NCBI RefSeq assembly: GCF_014650335.1
Contig: NZ_BMUT01000007.1
Coordinates: 1-64,000 of the forward strand
Reading direction: 5' to 3'
Source: Streptomyces hiroshimensis
Lineage (GTDB): Bacteria; Actinomycetota; Actinomycetes; Streptomycetales; Streptomycetaceae
DNA: 64,000 nucleotides
The position numbers and the translations under genes were made by a program. Under the pieces are notes generated by a model. It did not search any database. It worked only from the letters and a program-made list of their open reading frames with translations, and had not been told where the DNA came from. Positions 7,933-15,883 of this stretch are shown here, piece by piece (the first letter of the stretch is position 1; each line of letters opens with the position of its first letter).

Positions 7933-9068
7933 AGAACGCGGGCATCGCCGCCCTGTGGACCGCGGCCGTCGTCAGGGCTCCGCAGGCCGTCCGGCACCGC
8001 GAGCAGCGGCCCCTGTGGTTCGCCGTCGTCATGATCGCCCTGGCGATGTCCCTGCACCTCGAACCCGTGACGGCCGTACTGGCGCGCATCGTCCCCGGGG
8101 CGCACTGGGTGGATCTGACGACCCATCTGTTCAGCATCGTCGACGCGGCGGCGGTCCTGTGGTTCATCCACGGGGCGGCCGGCCGCCATCGTCACACGCA
8201 CCTGCTGTTCGGCACGGCGGCCGCCGTCATGACCGCCCTCGTCCTGCTGGACGTGCTGGGGCCGCCGCACGCGCGCAATCAGATCGCGCCGTCGCGGAGC
8301 ACGGCGAGTGTGCCGGACGCCTACTGGTGGGTCTTCTTCGCCTTCCACCTCACGGCCGACACCTTGTGCGGCTTCGTGTGCTGGAGCCACGGCCGGCACG
8401 GCACGCCGCGCCTCCTGCGCTACGGGCTGCGCCTGTTCGGCACCGGCATCCTGCTGGCTTCCGCGCTGTGGTCACTCAAAATCGTCTATCTCCAGACGCG
8501 TTCGCCGGTGTTCGCGCCGCTGTTCTCGCCCGTCACCGGGGCCGAGGCGGCGTTCATGGCGCTCGGCGTGGCGCTGCCGGTGTTCGCCCGGCTGCGCACC
8601 CACCTGCAGTACCGCAGGTCCTACCGCGGTCTGGAACAGCTGTGGCAGGACCTGACCACGCATACGCCGGACGTCGTCCTGCGGCCTGCCAACCGCATCG
8701 GCGCGGCGGCCGTCCCCCTTCAGCTGCGTCTCTACCGGCGGGTCATCGAGATCCGCGACGCCATGATCGTCCTCCGTAACTACATTCCCCCGGCCACCCT
8801 CGACTCCATCCGCGTGCGCGTGGGCGGGCAGGCGCTGCCGGAACACCTGGTGGACGCGCACATCACGGCGTGCTGGCTCACGGCGGCGCTGCAGAACAAG
8901 CACGACGGGCTCAAGCCCCACGCCCAGACCGCCAACCTCACCGGGCCCGCGGCCGGGGACGACGCCCGGTCCTCGGCACGCAGCCTGACCCATGAGATCG
9001 ACCACCTGCTGCTCGTCGCGTCCGCCTATCACGCGACCACGGCCGCCTCGCCGCGCGCGGGGAAATGA
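7917..9068 (+). CDS. Multi-pass membrane protein of the MAB_1171c type
   Basis: The product is 383 residues from a GTG at 7917 inside the end of the protease gene, so translation is likely coupled. The N-terminal 215 residues form about seven membrane helices (LWFAVVMIALAMSL, LLFGTAAAVMTALVLLDVLG, LFGTGILLASALWSLKIVYL). The C-terminal 160 residues are soluble, with YRGLEQLWQDLT...YRRVIEIRDAMIVLRNY, typical of the MAB_1171c putative-transporter family. The family is uncharacterised but repeatedly sits next to ImmA/IrrE-type proteins, suggesting a sensor or effector module in the membrane. Confidence 0.75.
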   Translation: MLTWIENAGIAALWTAAVVRAPQAVRHREQRPLWFAVVMIALAMSLHLEPVTAVLARIVPGAHWVDLTTHLFSIVDAAAVLWFIHGAAGRHRHTHLLFGTAAAVMTALVLLDVLGPPHARNQIAPSRSTASVPDAYWWVFFAFHLTADTLCGFVCWSHGRHGTPRLLRYGLRLFGTGILLASALWSLKIVYLQTRSPVFAPLFSPVTGAEAAFMALGVALPVFARLRTHLQYRRSYRGLEQLWQDLTTHTPDVVLRPANRIGAAAVPLQLRLYRRVIEIRDAMIVLRNYIPPATLDSIRVRVGGQALPEHLVDAHITACWLTAALQNKHDGLKPHAQTANLTGPAAGDDARSSARSLTHEIDHLLLVASAYHATTAASPRAGK

Positions 9069-9095
9069 GAAGAAGAGAAGGGACGGCAGAACACC

Positions 9096-9425
9096 GTGCT
9101 CATCGCCTTCACCCTGACGCCCGTCGGCGTCGGAGAGAGCTTTCGCGACGAAATCGCCGACGCCGTGAAAATCATCCGCGAATCCGGGCTGCCGCACCGC
9201 TCGGACTCGATGTACACCATGATCGAGGGCGAGTGGGAGGAGGTCATGGACGTCGTCCGGCGGGCCACGGAGGCCGTCGCCGCGAGGGCGCCGCGGGTCC
9301 AGCTCGTCCTGAAAGCCGACCTCTGGCCGGGGATGCCCGGCATGCTGGACGGAAAGATCAGCACGTTCGAGCAGCACGTGGCCGGCCGCGACGCAGCGGC
9401 TCCGGCGCCGGACGGCACGGCCTGA
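9096..9425 (+). CDS. Thiamine-binding (MTH1187/YkoF-type) protein
   Basis: The product is 109 residues from a GTG. The stretch LIAFTLTPVGVGESFRDEIA followed by a region reading YTMIEGEWEEVM matches small MTH1187/YkoF-like proteins with a ferredoxin-like fold, some of which bind thiamine or its pyrimidine moiety. It follows the membrane protein by 27 bases and may share its transcript. The ligand cannot be deduced from sequence. Confidence 0.75.
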   Translation: MLIAFTLTPVGVGESFRDEIADAVKIIRESGLPHRSDSMYTMIEGEWEEVMDVVRRATEAVAARAPRVQLVLKADLWPGMPGMLDGKISTFEQHVAGRDAAAPAPDGTA

Positions 9426-9502
9426 TCGGTGCGCGCATGGCGTCGAGTGGCCATCCGTGTTGCGATGGAGGGAGCAGACCTGCCACGACGGGAGGAGCGA
9501 TC

Positions 9503-9946
9503 ATGGCACGGAACAAGCCGCTCAAGGCCCGCGACATCATGACGGCGGGCGCGAAGTGCGTCGGCCAGCACGAATCGCTGCTGGACGCGGCGAAGATGAT
9601 GCGCGAGCTGCACGTGGGCGCGCTGCCCATATGCGGTGACGACGACAGGCTCCAGGGCCTGGTCACCGACCGGGACATCGTCGTCCAGTGCGTGGCCGAC
9701 GGCGTGGATCCGGCGAGTGTGGAGGCGGGTTCGCTCGGCGGAGAGCTGCACTGGATCGACGCGGACGCCCCTGCGACGGACGCCCTGTCGTCCATGGAGC
9801 AGCACCAGATCAAGCGGCTGCCGGTGATCGACGTGCAGAACGGACACCGCCTGGTCGGCATGATCTCGGAGGCCAACCTCGCACAGAACCTCTCCGACAA
9901 GCAGATCGCGGAGTTCGCGACGCGGGTGTACGCGGGCGCCCACTGA
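9503..9946 (+). CDS. CBS-domain protein
   Basis: The product is 147 residues with GGAGGAG upstream of the ATG. Two CBS motifs form a single Bateman module: ARDIMTAGAKCV...GALPICGDDDRLQGLVTDRDIV and IDADAPATDALSSMEQHQIKRLPVID...LVGMISEANLA. These modules bind adenine nucleotides and normally regulate a partner; no catalytic domain is fused here. Such stand-alone proteins are abundant and often stress-induced in actinomycetes. A short GC-rich gap separates it from the convergent acyltransferase gene. Confidence 0.88.
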   Translation: MARNKPLKARDIMTAGAKCVGQHESLLDAAKMMRELHVGALPICGDDDRLQGLVTDRDIVVQCVADGVDPASVEAGSLGGELHWIDADAPATDALSSMEQHQIKRLPVIDVQNGHRLVGMISEANLAQNLSDKQIAEFATRVYAGAH

Positions 9947-10000
9947 CCACGCGCGTCAGGGGGCGAGGGCGGGCACCCGCCGGCTCTCGGCCGGCACCCG

Positions 10001-11272
10001 CTAGCTCTCGGGGCGGGCCAGAGCGAGCGTCCCGAGAGCCGTGGGTGCCACTGCCGCCCTGAGGTGGGTCATGGCTCTCTCGCACAGGCCCGCCGCATCG
10101 GGGTCGGTGGAGGTGACGCTGAAGAACATCCGGCCGCCGAAGCCGATCAGGATGACCAGCGGGGCGCCGGAGAGGCTGGTGTGGGCCACGCCGTGGAAGG
10201 CGGTCAGGCGCAGGTCGCCGTAGGTGTCCGGGATGGACATGCGGATGTTGCTGAGCGCCACGTCGAAGCGCGCCCCTCTCTTCTCGCTGCGGTGGAGCAG
10301 CGCAGTGATCATCTTGTGGGGCAGGGGCATGAGCCGGAAACCGGCCACGAGGGGGCGCAGTTCATCCGGGTGCAGACGGCGGTGCAGACGCTCCTTCACG
10401 TCACGGGCCCGGTGCCAGAAGCCGTCGTGTGGTCCCGGTTCGACGGGGAGCACGAAGCTGGCGGCGTAGAGGCCGACGGACTCCTGGGGAGCGGGCACGA
10501 GGATGCGGCGCAGGTCTGCCGCGACAGCGAGACGGGAGGGCCTGGAGTCCTGCCGGGCCCGGGCGAAGGCCGTGCAGAGGGCGGCGTGCACGGTGGTTTG
10601 CTCGGCGCGGCAGCGGTCGAGCAGCGCGGTCGTCTCAGCCTTGTCCAGCGTCCAGGTGCGGCAGGTCAGCGGTGTGGCGGGGCCGCAGGCCCGGACCGGT
10701 CCGGTGGCCTGGCCGGGGATGCGCAGGGACCGGGAGAGCTTGACGAGGTCGGAGGGGCGGACACGAGGTCCGGGCAGGAGACCGTCCGCGGGCGGCGCGG
10801 CGACCGCCGGTTGTTCCGTGGCGGGTGCGGCCAGGTGCTCGAGGATGTCGCGGATCACGATGGCGGCGGAATGGCCGTCCGCCACGACGTGGTGGAAGGC
10901 GGCGATCAGGTCGAACGACGTCCCGCCGTCGATGAGGACGAACCGCGCCAGGGGGCCGGTGGCGGGGTCGAACGGGCGCTGGAGTTCCTCCTCCATCACG
11001 CGGGTGAGGGTCCGTCCGGCGCCGGCGCGCACCACGCGCAGGGGCGTTTCGGGCACGTCTTGTGTGGTGAGCCAGGCCCGCCAGGGGCCGGTGCGCTCCA
11101 CGCGGGCGCCCAGGAGGGGGTGCCGCGTGCGGACGGCTGCCAGTGCGTGCCGCAGCCGGCCGGGAGTGGTTCGTCCCTCCACGTGGACGGCTGCGACGAC
11201 GGTGGCGGGCAGTGCTTCGCCCGCCGCCCAGACCACGCGTTCGTACGGGGAGAGACGTCGGCGCACGGTCAT
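10001..11272 (-). CDS. Condensation-type acyltransferase (PapA/WES-like), last gene of the putative sphingolipid operon
   Basis: The product is 423 residues. It has the catalytic motif HHVVADG (127-133; HHxxxDG) of the chloramphenicol acetyltransferase/condensation superfamily, the structural Asp in the N-terminal half (PFDPATGPLARF), and a C-terminal SNIRMSIPDTYGD...FGGRMFFSVTS region as in PapA5 and wax-ester synthases. It should acylate a hydroxyl or amino group with an acyl thioester. Its start overlaps the stop of the reductase gene by four bases (ATGA), so it is translationally coupled to the three upstream genes. A role in O- or N-acylating the lipid made by them is inferred. Confidence 0.8.
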   Translation of the reverse strand: MTVRRRLSPYERVVWAAGEALPATVVAAVHVEGRTTPGRLRHALAAVRTRHPLLGARVERTGPWRAWLTTQDVPETPLRVVRAGAGRTLTRVMEEELQRPFDPATGPLARFVLIDGGTSFDLIAAFHHVVADGHSAAIVIRDILEHLAAPATEQPAVAAPPADGLLPGPRVRPSDLVKLSRSLRIPGQATGPVRACGPATPLTCRTWTLDKAETTALLDRCRAEQTTVHAALCTAFARARQDSRPSRLAVAADLRRILVPAPQESVGLYAASFVLPVEPGPHDGFWHRARDVKERLHRRLHPDELRPLVAGFRLMPLPHKMITALLHRSEKRGARFDVALSNIRMSIPDTYGDLRLTAFHGVAHTSLSGAPLVILIGFGGRMFFSVTSTDPDAAGLCERAMTHLRAAVAPTALGTLALARPES

Positions 11273-12207
11273 GTGCTGCTCCGGATGTCGAGGGGTGCGG
11301 GACTCGGCGTGGTGCGGAGTCCGTCGGGCCAGGTGATGCGGGGGGTGAAGGTGGGAAGGGTGCCGGGTGCGGTGGTCCAGGAGGGGTGCCGGGCCTCGCC
11401 GACCTTGTCCGGGTTGAGGATGCCGGTGCGGCCCAGGGTGCGGGCGGCGGCCAGGGCCAGGGGGACGGGGAGGTGCACCACCCGGGGCGGGCGGCGGCCC
11501 ATGGCTGCGGCGACGGCCGCGCCGATGTCGCTCCACAGGTGTTCCATGCCGTCGCCTGCGTGGTAGACCGCGCCCGGCGTGCCGGATTCGGCGGCGGCGA
11601 GCAGGGCCCGGCACAGGTCGTCGACGTGCAGGAGGGAGTAGCGGCGGGGCCCGCGCCTGCCGACGGCGGGGAGCAGTCCCGTCCTGGCGGCCGCGGCCAG
11701 GCTCGGCAGGAAGTGGCGGTCGCCGGGCCCGTAGACGATGGGGGGCCGCACGGTGAGGGCGGGCAGGCGGGTGTCGGCCTCCTGCAGGGCCTGTTCGCCG
11801 CCGAGTTTGCTGCGGCCGTAGGCGGATACGGGGGCGGGCGGGTCGTTCTCGTGGCGCAGCCGTCCGGGACCGCTGGCAGCCAGTGAGGAGCAGTAGACGA
11901 GGCGGGGCGGGTGGGGCTGGGCGGCCAGGGCGGCCACCAGGCGCCGTGTGCCTCCGGTGTTGACGGTGGTGAGGGCCTGGGGGTCGGCGGCGTGGGTGAG
12001 GGCGGCGAGGTGGACGACGACGTCGGCGTCGGCGGTGGCCTCGCGGAGCCCGGTGCCGGTGACGAGGTCGACGGTCGCGGTGCGCGCGCCGGGGACGGGC
12101 CGCCGGGGGTCGCGTACGAGCGCGGTGACGTCGTGGCCGAGCGCGGTCAGGTGCGCGACGAGACGGGTGCCGATGAATCCGGTGGCGCCGGTGACGGCGT
12201 ATCTCAT
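11269..12207 (-). CDS. NAD(P)-dependent epimerase/reductase (CerR-like)
   Basis: The product is 312 residues, an extended SDR: Rossmann loop GATGFIG near residue 7, VHLAA near 65, catalytic Ser108 with Tyr130/Lys134 (YGRSK), and a 3-beta-HSD-like tail. In Caulobacter a protein of this family (CerR) reduces the 3-keto group during ceramide synthesis. It lies between the GNAT and acyltransferase genes with four-base overlaps on both sides. The substrate is inferred from the operon; a sugar or steroid-like substrate cannot be excluded from sequence. Confidence 0.78.
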   Translation of the reverse strand: MRYAVTGATGFIGTRLVAHLTALGHDVTALVRDPRRPVPGARTATVDLVTGTGLREATADADVVVHLAALTHAADPQALTTVNTGGTRRLVAALAAQPHPPRLVYCSSLAASGPGRLRHENDPPAPVSAYGRSKLGGEQALQEADTRLPALTVRPPIVYGPGDRHFLPSLAAAARTGLLPAVGRRGPRRYSLLHVDDLCRALLAAAESGTPGAVYHAGDGMEHLWSDIGAAVAAAMGRRPPRVVHLPVPLALAAARTLGRTGILNPDKVGEARHPSWTTAPGTLPTFTPRITWPDGLRTTPSPAPLDIRSST

Positions 12208-13376
12208 CGGGCGGTGGCCGGGCGGGAGGCGGGGGTGACGGCGAGGGCGCGGTGGTAGAGGCGGTGGGTGCGGGTGTGGACGGCGCCCATGGCCCGGGCG
12301 TAGCGGGCGGCGTCCTGGTTGTCCTCCAGGATCCAGGAGTACTCGTTCTCGGTGTATCCGAGGCGGGCGGCGGCCTCCTGGGCCCGGCAGAAGAGGGCGG
12401 CCATCAGGCCGCGTCCGCGGTGTTCCTTGGTGATGCCGGAGGTGGAGGCGCGGGTGCGGGTGATGCGGCGGCGTGCGAGGGTGGCCCGGATCAGTCCCAG
12501 GGGCAGGCCCCATGTGGTGAGGCGGCCCCGGGCCGCGGCCAGCGCCTGGTTGGCGTCGGGGAGCCAGAGGGTGAACCCGGCGGGTTCGCCGTCGACTTCG
12601 GCGATCTGCAGCAGGTCGGGCTGGATGAGGGGCTTGAGGCGGCGGCTGAGGTGCCTGAACTCGGCGTCGGTGAGGGGCACGGAGGCGTAGTTCTCGGCCC
12701 AGGCGTCGTTGTAGATGCGCTGGACGGCCGCGAGGTCGCGGTCGTAGTGGCGGGGGTCGAGGGGCCGGATGCGTACGCCGGGGGCGGCCAGCGCGCGCCG
12801 GGCGGCGCGGCGGATGACGGCGGGGGCCTCGCCGTCCTGCGGTACGGGGCCGGTGAAGGTGTGGAGGTCCTTGGCCTTGGTGAAGCCGTGTTCGGTGAAC
12901 AGCTCGGAGTAGTACGGGGGGTTGTGCGGCATCTGGACGGTGGGCGGCCCGTCGAACCCGTCGACGAGCAGGCCGCATTCGTCGTTGGTGGTGAAGCTCA
13001 GGGGTCCGAGCATGCGGTCGGCGCCCTGTTCGGCCAGCCAGCGGCCGGCGGCGGTGAACAGCGCACCGGCGACGGCCGGGTCGTCGACGGACTCGAAGAA
13101 GCCGATGTGGCCGGTGCCCGCCCGGTGGCGCTGCTGGAAGCGGGGGTCGATGTGGGCGGCGATCCGGCCCAGGAGGACGGGCCCCCGGTGGGCGATGAAG
13201 AGCTGGACGGTGCCGGTGGTGTGGAAGGGGTTGCGGCGGGGGTCGAGGCAGGCGCGCAGGTCGTGCTCGAGAGGGGCGACCCAGTGGGGGTCGTGGCGGT
13301 AGAGCTTGTAGGGCAGCCGGATGAAGGCCGTGGTGGCTGCGCGGCCCCGCACGGGGGTGATGGTGGGGTCGGTCAT
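12204..13376 (-). CDS. GNAT-fold acyltransferase (bacterial ceramide synthase-like)
   Basis: The product is 390 residues, much longer than a simple GNAT enzyme. The N-terminal half has the conserved stretch GHIGFFESVDDPAVAGALF...LGPLSFTTNDECGLLVDGFD and MPHNPPYYSEL. The C-terminal half has the GNAT acetyl-CoA loop (SGITKEHRGRGLMAALFC) and the family ending ENEYSWILEDN. This two-part layout is that of large GNAT proteins such as YghO and of the Caulobacter N-acyltransferase bCerS. Overlaps of four bases with both neighbours show coupling. N-acylation of a sphingoid-type base is inferred. Confidence 0.75.
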   Translation of the reverse strand: MTDPTITPVRGRAATTAFIRLPYKLYRHDPHWVAPLEHDLRACLDPRRNPFHTTGTVQLFIAHRGPVLLGRIAAHIDPRFQQRHRAGTGHIGFFESVDDPAVAGALFTAAGRWLAEQGADRMLGPLSFTTNDECGLLVDGFDGPPTVQMPHNPPYYSELFTEHGFTKAKDLHTFTGPVPQDGEAPAVIRRAARRALAAPGVRIRPLDPRHYDRDLAAVQRIYNDAWAENYASVPLTDAEFRHLSRRLKPLIQPDLLQIAEVDGEPAGFTLWLPDANQALAAARGRLTTWGLPLGLIRATLARRRITRTRASTSGITKEHRGRGLMAALFCRAQEAAARLGYTENEYSWILEDNQDAARYARAMGAVHTRTHRLYHRALAVTPASRPATAR

Positions 13377-14653
13377 CGTGCGGTCTCCGGGGCGGGGGCC
13401 TGGCGGGGGCGGGCCAGGACGGGGACGGCGGGGGCGGGCGTGAGCCGGCGGGCGGCCGCGAAGGCGTCGGCGATGCGGTCCACATGGGTGTCGGTGTGGG
13501 TGGCCTGGAGGGTGACGCGGATGATGCAGCACCCTTCGGGTACCGCCGGGGGGCCGACGGGGTTGGTGTAGACGCCTTCGTCGAGCAGGCGCTGCCACAG
13601 CCCGACGCAGGCGGCGGCGTCCCCGGCCCGGACGGCGATGACGGGCCCGGCGGGTCCCGCGTCGCTCTCCCCCAGGACTGCTGCGGAGCCCGTGTCGTAG
13701 CCCAGGCCCGAGAGTCGTTCGCGGAGGCGGGCGGCGAGGGTCAGGACGCGGTGGCGCCGCCAGGGCTCGGCGATGCTGATCTCCAGGGCGCTCATGGCGG
13801 CCGCGAGGGCGGGCGGGGGCATGGAGGCGGAGAAGAGGATGGCCCGGGCCGCGTAGCGCAGATAGGTGATGACGCGGGTGGGCCCGGCGAGGAATCCCCC
13901 GGTGGAACCGAAGCACTTGGAGAAGGTGCCGGTGAAGAGGTCGACCCGGTCGTGGACGCCGAAGTGCTCGGCGGCGCCGCGCCCGGCGGGCCCCAGCAGC
14001 CCGATGTCGTGGGCGCCGTCGACGATGGTGCGGGCGCCGTGGCGGCGGGCCGCGGCCGTCAGCGCGGGCAGGGGGGCGAGTGCGCCGTCCATGGAGAACA
14101 TGCCGTCGGTGACGACGGCCTTGGCGGCGGCGGGGTCGGCGTCGGTGAGCAGCCGCTCCAGGTGTACGGGGTCGCGGTGGCGGTAGCGCAGACGGTGGGC
14201 GGCGCCCAGCCGGATGCCGTCGATCAGCGAGGCGTGGTTGGCGTTGTCGCTGAGGACGACGTCGCCGGCGCCGAAGAGGGCCGCGAGGGCGAGGTTGGAC
14301 TGGAAGCCCGTGGTGACCACTGCGGCGTCCTCGGTGCCGAGGAAGTCCGCTACGGCGGCCTCCAGTTCGCCGTGGAGCGGGAGGGTGCCGTTGAGCGTGC
14401 GGGCGCCCGAGCAGGAGGCTCCGTAGGTGCGGAGGGCGGCGCCTGCGGCGGCGGTGACCCTGGGGTCGGTGGCCAGGCCGAGGTAGTCGTTGCAGCCGGC
14501 CATCACGACCTGGCGTCCGTCCATGACGGCCTCGCCGTCACGGGCGTGGAGGGGGCGGTAGTAGGGGCGGACCGGTGTGGCGTGGACGGCGCGCAGGAAG
14601 GGGGACGCCAGGGGCTTGTCGAAGAGGTCGGCGGATCGGTTGCTGTCGGGCAT
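13373..14653 (-). CDS. PLP-dependent alpha-oxoamine synthase (serine palmitoyltransferase-like)
   Basis: The product is 426 residues, fold-type I. Visible residues are the stacking His140 (NHASLIDG), Asp212 and His215 (VDGAHDIGLLG) and the PLP Lys246 (TGTFSKCFGSTGG). The family condenses an amino acid with an acyl thioester: BioF, KBL, ALAS and SPT. The usual DEAHS motif is DGAHD here. No biotin genes are near, which argues against BioF. The operon with a GNAT acyltransferase and a reductase favours an SPT-type role with serine plus a long-chain acyl group. The ATG at 14653 has no strong ribosome-binding site, so the start is the least certain point. Confidence 0.85.
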   Translation of the reverse strand: MPDSNRSADLFDKPLASPFLRAVHATPVRPYYRPLHARDGEAVMDGRQVVMAGCNDYLGLATDPRVTAAAGAALRTYGASCSGARTLNGTLPLHGELEAAVADFLGTEDAAVVTTGFQSNLALAALFGAGDVVLSDNANHASLIDGIRLGAAHRLRYRHRDPVHLERLLTDADPAAAKAVVTDGMFSMDGALAPLPALTAAARRHGARTIVDGAHDIGLLGPAGRGAAEHFGVHDRVDLFTGTFSKCFGSTGGFLAGPTRVITYLRYAARAILFSASMPPPALAAAMSALEISIAEPWRRHRVLTLAARLRERLSGLGYDTGSAAVLGESDAGPAGPVIAVRAGDAAACVGLWQRLLDEGVYTNPVGPPAVPEGCCIIRVTLQATHTDTHVDRIADAFAAARRLTPAPAVPVLARPRQAPAPETAR

Positions 14654-14966
14654 GGGGGCGTGGGGCTCATTCCGTCGGCGGGAGGGAGCGGGGCGTGTGC
14701 ACGGGGTGGGGCACGGGAGGAGCGGGGTGGTGCGGGGGTGGTGCGCCCTGCAGCCTGCCCTGCGATGACGCGCGGAGCCAGGACGTCGGGGCCGCTTTCA
14801 CTCACGCGTGGTCGTCATTGGCTTTTCCGCTCGTAGCTCTATACGATCGCGCGCCTCCCGGACCGGGGATGCACCGGCGCCGTCGGCTCATGCCGGGTTG
14901 CGGGGTGGTGGGGCCGGGCGCAAGGTGAGCGTAAAGATCACCCGTCTTGCCCGAAGGAGTTCGTTC
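14654..14966. promoter_or_regulatory. Divergent intergenic region upstream of the oxoamine synthase operon
   Basis: The 313 bases separate the minus-strand operon from a plus-strand secreted-protein gene and must hold both promoters. A TATACGAT stretch near 14841-14848 is the most A/T-rich point and could be a -10 element. GAAGGAG precedes the ATG at 14967. No convincing gene or repeat was seen. Confidence 0.3.
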
Positions 14967-15599
14967 ATGGGTGCTTCCCGCAGAACCGCTCTCATGGTCT
15001 CCGGTGTTCTCTGTGGTGCGCTGACCCTGGGTGCGGCCGGTTCCGCCGGCGCGTCGGCCGGCTTCCCGCCCCCGATGCCGCCCACGACGCCCGTGGTGCT
15101 CAAGCCGTCGGCCGCGGACCCCGAGGCGCTGCGCGAGGCGGCCGCCGGCGGGGCCCGGGCCATCGATCGCAATGTGATCGGGCAGCGGGCTGCGGAGGCC
15201 GTCGAGGAGTGCTCCGCGGCCGCGCCGGAGGCCGGGCCGGCCGGGGACGCGGAACAGGGCGAGACGTGCACGGCACTGAAGGGACACCTGGAGGAACTGC
15301 ACCGGGCCCGGGCGGCGCTGGCCGAGCAGGCCAAGGCCGCCCGGCCGGACGTGAAGAAGATGACCACGGCCACCACGGACGCCGCCGCGGCCACGGCGTA
15401 CCTGGCCAAGGACGGCGTCGACGTCTCCGATCTGGCCCGCGGCCCGGGGCGCAAGGGCGACCGGTTCGACCGCCGCGAGTCCTCGGGGCTGCTGTCGGTG
15501 GTCACGTGGCTGCTGGGCGGTCTGGTGCACACGGTCGGCGGTGTCGTCGGCGGACTGGCGGGCCTGGTCGGCGGGGTGCTGCAGGGAATCCTGGACTGA
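14967..15599 (+). CDS. Secreted protein of unknown function with hydrophobic C-terminus
   Basis: The product is 210 residues from the ATG at 14967, preceded by GAAGGAG. A Sec-type signal peptide (MGASRRTALMVSGVLCGALT onward) is followed by an Ala-rich mature part with two cysteines (about 78 and 97) that could form a disulfide. The last 30 residues are a glycine-rich hydrophobic segment (LLGGLVHTVGGVVGGLAGLV). No known domain was recognised. The tail resembles membrane-associating tails of chaplin- or lipoprotein-like surface proteins, but this is only a resemblance. Confidence 0.7.
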   Translation: MGASRRTALMVSGVLCGALTLGAAGSAGASAGFPPPMPPTTPVVLKPSAADPEALREAAAGGARAIDRNVIGQRAAEAVEECSAAAPEAGPAGDAEQGETCTALKGHLEELHRARAALAEQAKAARPDVKKMTTATTDAAAATAYLAKDGVDVSDLARGPGRKGDRFDRRESSGLLSVVTWLLGGLVHTVGGVVGGLAGLVGGVLQGILD

Positions 15600-15710
15600 G
15601 CGCCGGCGGAACCGGAAGGGCGGGCGGCGCGGGCTCCGGCGGGGCCCGCGCCGCCTGCCGCACCGCCGCACCGCCCTGCCGCACCGGCCCCGCCCGGCAT
15701 CCCTCGCCTC

Positions 15711-15776
15711 GTGAGTCCCCATGAGTCCCTGTGAGTCCCAGGGCCCCTCTATCTCTTGACACTTCAGAGGTTGTCA
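15711..15776 (+). promoter_or_regulatory. Three 10-base tandem repeats and a likely promoter/operator
   Basis: GTGAGTCCCC, ATGAGTCCCT and GTGAGTCCCA follow one another at 15711-15740, with one-helical-turn spacing. They precede TTGACA (15756-15761), which is part of a TGACA...TGTCA inverted repeat (15757-15776). The group lies 108-173 bases upstream of the next secreted-protein gene. An activator binding the repeats and a repressor binding the inverted repeat are both possible. No clear -10 was seen. Confidence 0.4.
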
Positions 15777-15883
15777 TGGACATTCTCACCGCTTGGACCG
15801 GTCCAATCCCCGGCCGCCGCCCCCGGCGGCGCCGCGCTCCCACCCCCCCCACCGCACTCCCCTGCGCCCTGCCCGGAGGAGCC

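Noticed and set aside
13373..14653. BioF (biotin) assignment for the oxoamine synthase
   Set aside because: No biotin genes are nearby and the operon partners fit sphingoid-type synthesis better.
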